Translations under genes and position numbers: made by a program
In this document: positions 61,387 through 64,000 of the stretch, in pieces
How positions within the stretch are numbered: the first letter of the stretch is position 1
How the letters are laid out: the number at the start of each line of letters is the position of its first letter
DNA from: Dermatophilaceae bacterium Soc4.6
GTDB lineage: Bacteria > Actinomycetota > Actinomycetes > Actinomycetales > Dermatophilaceae
Reading direction: 5' to 3'
NCBI GenBank assembly: GCA_039889245.1
Contig: JAZGVH010000002.1
Span: 2,852,001 to 2,916,000 of the forward strand
DNA length: 64,000 nucleotides
The notes under the pieces: model-generated
What the model saw: only the letters and a program-made list of their open reading frames with translations
The model's database searches: none
What the model was told of the DNA's origin: nothing

Positions 61387-63030
61387 TCAGTGGCTGACGG
61401 CCTCCGTCTCGGCGCCGCTGCCGGTGAGGGAGCGCACCTCCATCTCGGCGTACTTGCGGGCGTTGAACTCACGCGAGGTGACCGTGCCGACCCAGCCGAG
61501 CAGGAAGCCGATCGGGATCGAGATCAGCCCGGGGTTGTCGAGCGGGAACCAGTGGAAGTCGATACCGACGTCCTTGATCATCGCCGCCGACGTGCCGTCG
61601 GGGTTCTTCTTGCCGGAGACGACCGGGCTGAAGATGATCAGGACGAGGGCGGTGAGCAGGCCTCCGTACATGCTGAACAGCGCGCCGCGGGTGTTGAACC
61701 GCTTCCAGAACAGCGAGTACAGGATGGTCGGCAGGTTGGCGCTCGCCGCGATGGCGAAGGCGAGGGCGACGAGGAACGCGATGTTCTGTCCGTTGGCGAA
61801 GATGCCACCGACGATGGCGACGAGCCCGATCACGACGGCTGAGATGCGGGCGACCCGCACCTCCGAGTCGGCCGAGATCTGGCCCTTCTTGATGACCTGC
61901 CCGTAGACGTCGTGGGCGAAGCTGGCGCTCGCCGTGATCGTCAGGCCCGCCACCACGGCGAGGATCGTCGCGAAGGCCACGGCGGCGATGATCCCGAGCA
62001 GGAAGGTGCCACCGAGCTGGTAGGCCAGCAGCGGCGCCGCCGAGTTGACCTTGCCCGGTGCGGCGCTGATGGCCTTGGCCCCGACGAGCGCGCCGGCGCC
62101 GTAGCCGAGGACGAGGGTCATGAGATAGAAGCCACCGATGATCCAGATGGCCCACTCGACCGACTTGCGGGCCTCCTTGGAGGTCGGCACGGTGTAGAAG
62201 CGCATGAGGACGTGGGGCAGGCCGGCGGTGCCGAGCACGAGCGCGAGCGACAGCGAGATGAAGTCGATCTTCGTCGTGGTGCTCTTGCCGTACTGCTTCA
62301 TCGGGTTGAGGATCGCCTCGCTGCCACTCTTGTCGACGGCACCCTGGAAGACGCTCGAGAGGTTGAAACCGTATTTTCCGAGCACCCAGACGGCCATGAC
62401 GAAGGCCCCGATGATCAGCAGGGTGGCCTTGACGATCTGCACCCAGGTGGTGCCCTTCATCCCGCCGATGAGCACGTAGCCGACCATGATGACGCCGACG
62501 AGCACGATGACGAGGTTCTGCCCGGCGCTGCTGCTGATGCCCAGCAGCAGCGAGACGAGGCCGCCCGCGCCGGCCATCTGGGCCAGCAGGTAGACGAAGC
62601 TGACGACGATGGTCGAGATGGCAGCCGCGATCCGGACCGGGCGCTGCTGCAGGCGGAAGCTCAGCACGTCGGCCATCGTGAAGCGGCCGGTGTTGCGCAG
62701 CAGCTCTGCGACGAGCAGCAGGGCCACGAGCCAGGCGACGAGGAAGCCGATGGAGTAGAGGAATCCGTCGTAGCCGTTGATGGCGATGGCGCCCGCGATG
62801 CCCAGGAAGGACGCCGCCGACAGGTAGTCGCCCGAGATCGCGATGCCGTTCTGGCGACCGGTGAAGGCGCGACCTCCGGCGTAGTAGTCGGCGGCCGTCT
62901 TGTTGCTGCCCGAGGCACGCAGCACGATGCCGATGGTCACGACGACGAAGACGGCGAAGATCGTGATGTTGACGGCCGGGTTGCCCACCTGGGTCGCGGC
63001 GGGAAGGACGGCGGGGAAGGCGGCGCTCAT
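61387..63030 (-). CDS. actP: Cation/acetate symporter ActP (SSS family)
   Basis: This 547-residue sodium:solute symporter has YYAGGRAFTGRQNGIAISGD, YLSAASFLGIAGAIA and GLTITASASFAHDVYGQVIK, the usual ActP motifs, with about 13 membrane segments. It takes up acetate and related short acids. ATG 63030 overlaps the stop of the DUF485 gene (ATGA), the usual YjcH-ActP pair. With acsA in the same region it supports acetate use. Confidence 0.93.
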   Translation of the reverse strand: MSAAFPAVLPAATQVGNPAVNITIFAVFVVVTIGIVLRASGSNKTAADYYAGGRAFTGRQNGIAISGDYLSAASFLGIAGAIAINGYDGFLYSIGFLVAWLVALLLVAELLRNTGRFTMADVLSFRLQQRPVRIAAAISTIVVSFVYLLAQMAGAGGLVSLLLGISSSAGQNLVIVLVGVIMVGYVLIGGMKGTTWVQIVKATLLIIGAFVMAVWVLGKYGFNLSSVFQGAVDKSGSEAILNPMKQYGKSTTTKIDFISLSLALVLGTAGLPHVLMRFYTVPTSKEARKSVEWAIWIIGGFYLMTLVLGYGAGALVGAKAISAAPGKVNSAAPLLAYQLGGTFLLGIIAAVAFATILAVVAGLTITASASFAHDVYGQVIKKGQISADSEVRVARISAVVIGLVAIVGGIFANGQNIAFLVALAFAIAASANLPTILYSLFWKRFNTRGALFSMYGGLLTALVLIIFSPVVSGKKNPDGTSAAMIKDVGIDFHWFPLDNPGLISIPIGFLLGWVGTVTSREFNARKYAEMEVRSLTGSGAETEAVSH

Positions 63031-63368
63031 CGGGCGTCCCTCTCGATCGTGGCGGCGATGGCGTCGGCCGCGGGGTCGAAGACCCGGTCGGCCCAGCGCA
63101 CGTAGTAGATGGTGATGGCGAAGGTGGACACGAACTGCAGCAGACCGAAGACCAGCCCGACGTTGATGTTGCCGACGAGCTTGTGCGCCATGAAGCCGGG
63201 CGCGAACGCGGCGCAGGCGACGTAGAGGAAGTACCAGGCGAGGAAGCCGCCGGTGAGGGGGAAGACGAACGCGCGGAACCGGCGTCGCAGCTCGGTGAAC
63301 TCCGGGGACGCCTGGACTGCTTCGTAGTCCGTGGTGTCAACGGTCCTGCCCTGAGCGTCGTTGCTCAC
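63027..63368 (-). CDS. DUF485 membrane protein (YjcH-like)
   Basis: This 113-residue protein has SPEFTELRRRFRAFVFPLTG, a first membrane segment (FLAWYFLYVACAAFAPGFM) and a second (VFGLLQFVSTFAITIYYVRW), the standard DUF485/YjcH pattern. It is encoded directly before actP and overlaps it. It is thought to help the symporter, though its role is not proven. GTG 63368 follows GGAGGTGGTCC, a strong ribosome site. Confidence 0.9.
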   Translation of the reverse strand: MSNDAQGRTVDTTDYEAVQASPEFTELRRRFRAFVFPLTGGFLAWYFLYVACAAFAPGFMAHKLVGNINVGLVFGLLQFVSTFAITIYYVRWADRVFDPAADAIAATIERDAR

Positions 63369-63525
63369 GGACCACCTCCAGTGGTGATGTCGGGTCGAGT
63401 AGGCACCAGGATCCCCGGGCGCTGACGCCATCGTGGGTCCCGTGGCCGACCCGCGGAAGATGTTGCGCGGCAGGCGGAAGGGGTGTTCGGTGAGTGGGCC
63501 CGGTGGGCGCGCCGAGTGGTCTGGG

Positions 63526-64000
63526 TCACGCGCCGAACGGGTGGGCGGGACTCTGGAGGTCCTCCGGGGAGTGCAGGCGAGCCAGCGTCTGGAGGCTGTT
63601 GCGCGGGATCCCGCCGGGGGTCGCCAGCGACACGATCACCGTGACGAGGAAGGCGATCGGGGCCGTCCAGGCGGCGGGCTGGGCGAGCAGGGCAGTGACC
63701 CAGCCCCCACCCCACGAGCGGCCGAGACCCGTGACCGACGTGAAGGTCGCGGCCAGGGCGAGCACGCCGCCCGTGACCAGCCCCGCCGCCGCCCCGGGCA
63801 CCGACAGGCGGCGCCACCAGACGCCCAGGATGAGGAGCGGGCAGAACGTCGACGCGGCCACCGCGAAGGCGAGGCCGACCGTGTCGGCCAGGCTGGTGTT
63901 GATCGTCAGGAGGCTGCCGGCATACGGCACGACGACCGCGAGCACCGCGGCCAGGCGGAAGGACTGGATGCCGCGCAGGTCACTGCCGGTGGCGCGGTGC
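63526..64000 (-). CDS. Sodium:solute symporter, C-terminal part (runs off right edge)
   Basis: Only the last 157 or so residues are seen; the 5' end is beyond base 64000. The sequence includes TGSDLRGIQSFRLAAVLAVV, TVGLAFAVAASTFCPLLILG and WWRRLSVPGAAAGLVTGG, then two more membrane segments and a tail with LHSPEDLQSPAHPFGA. This is the C-terminal half of an SSS-family transporter close to ActP. It lies upstream of the DUF485/actP pair in the same direction, with a 157-base gap in which I see nothing else. It may be a second acetate/propionate symporter. Confidence 0.82.
   Translation of the reverse strand, partial: HRATGSDLRGIQSFRLAAVLAVVVPYAGSLLTINTSLADTVGLAFAVAASTFCPLLILGVWWRRLSVPGAAAGLVTGGVLALAATFTSVTGLGRSWGGGWVTALLAQPAAWTAPIAFLVTVIVSLATPGGIPRNSLQTLARLHSPEDLQSPAHPFGA

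Noticed and set aside
58405-61842. A 1145-codon plus-strand open frame over the CcdA-like and subtilase genes
   Set aside because: It is an antisense shadow caused by high GC. The translation is low-complexity Arg/Gly/Asp, while the minus strand encodes a clear S8 protease with all three catalytic motifs.

Overview
The window is about 72% G+C chromosomal DNA with actinobacterial codon use, frequent GTG starts, a WhiB regulator, a GlxR-type Crp protein, a 13E12-type HNH gene and a class A PBP with a PASTA domain. The gene order from about 32 kb rightwards (metallophosphoesterase, YqeY, PBP, WhiB, two ArsA-like ATPases, DUF4177, RidA, NUDIX, MBL hydrolase, Crp, Nth, NUDIX, MarP, NhaA, AcsA, ActP) looks like core chromosome of a Micrococcales species, probably Intrasporangiaceae. 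That placement is inferred from gene content; no marker gene was compared.

Layout. 0-4.4 kb: the 5' end of an MMPL transporter gene divergent from its TetR-type regulator, a DUF222/HNH protein under a perfect LexA box, and a fatty acyl-CoA ligase. 4.4-19.1 kb: a compact RiPP cluster. In order it holds a secreted Pro-rich peptide, an ABC exporter pair, a YcaO cyclodehydratase, a ThiF-like partner, an RRE-ThiF-SagB fusion, a second SagB-like dehydrogenase, four small Ser-rich precursor peptides, an M50 membrane protease, a split LanB dehydratase, two small unknown proteins and a TrmB/LuxR-type regulator. The parts predict peptides carrying azol(in)e rings and dehydroalanines. Only one SpaB_C-type protein is present, so a goadsporin-like linear product is more likely than a pyridine-centred thiopeptide.

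19.2-27.7 kb: an Asp-box propeller protein, then an island resembling the mycobacterial DosR dormancy regulon. It holds a DosS-like kinase with the haem-ligand His, a DosR-like regulator, CBS-BON, PPOX and DoxX proteins and four universal stress proteins. Five DosR-box-like palindromes lie in its intergenic gaps. 27.8-30.8 kb: one long kinase/M23-like/class-III aminotransferase-fold fusion. 30.8-31.8 kb: decayed mobile DNA (CotH fragment, frameshifted integrase) against a tRNA-Pro gene.

31.9-64 kb: mostly housekeeping genes, with a MoxR/VWA pair, an array of short inverted repeats at 46.35-46.51 kb, a pit phosphate transporter, a subtilase and an acetate symporter operon. A second solute symporter runs off the right edge.
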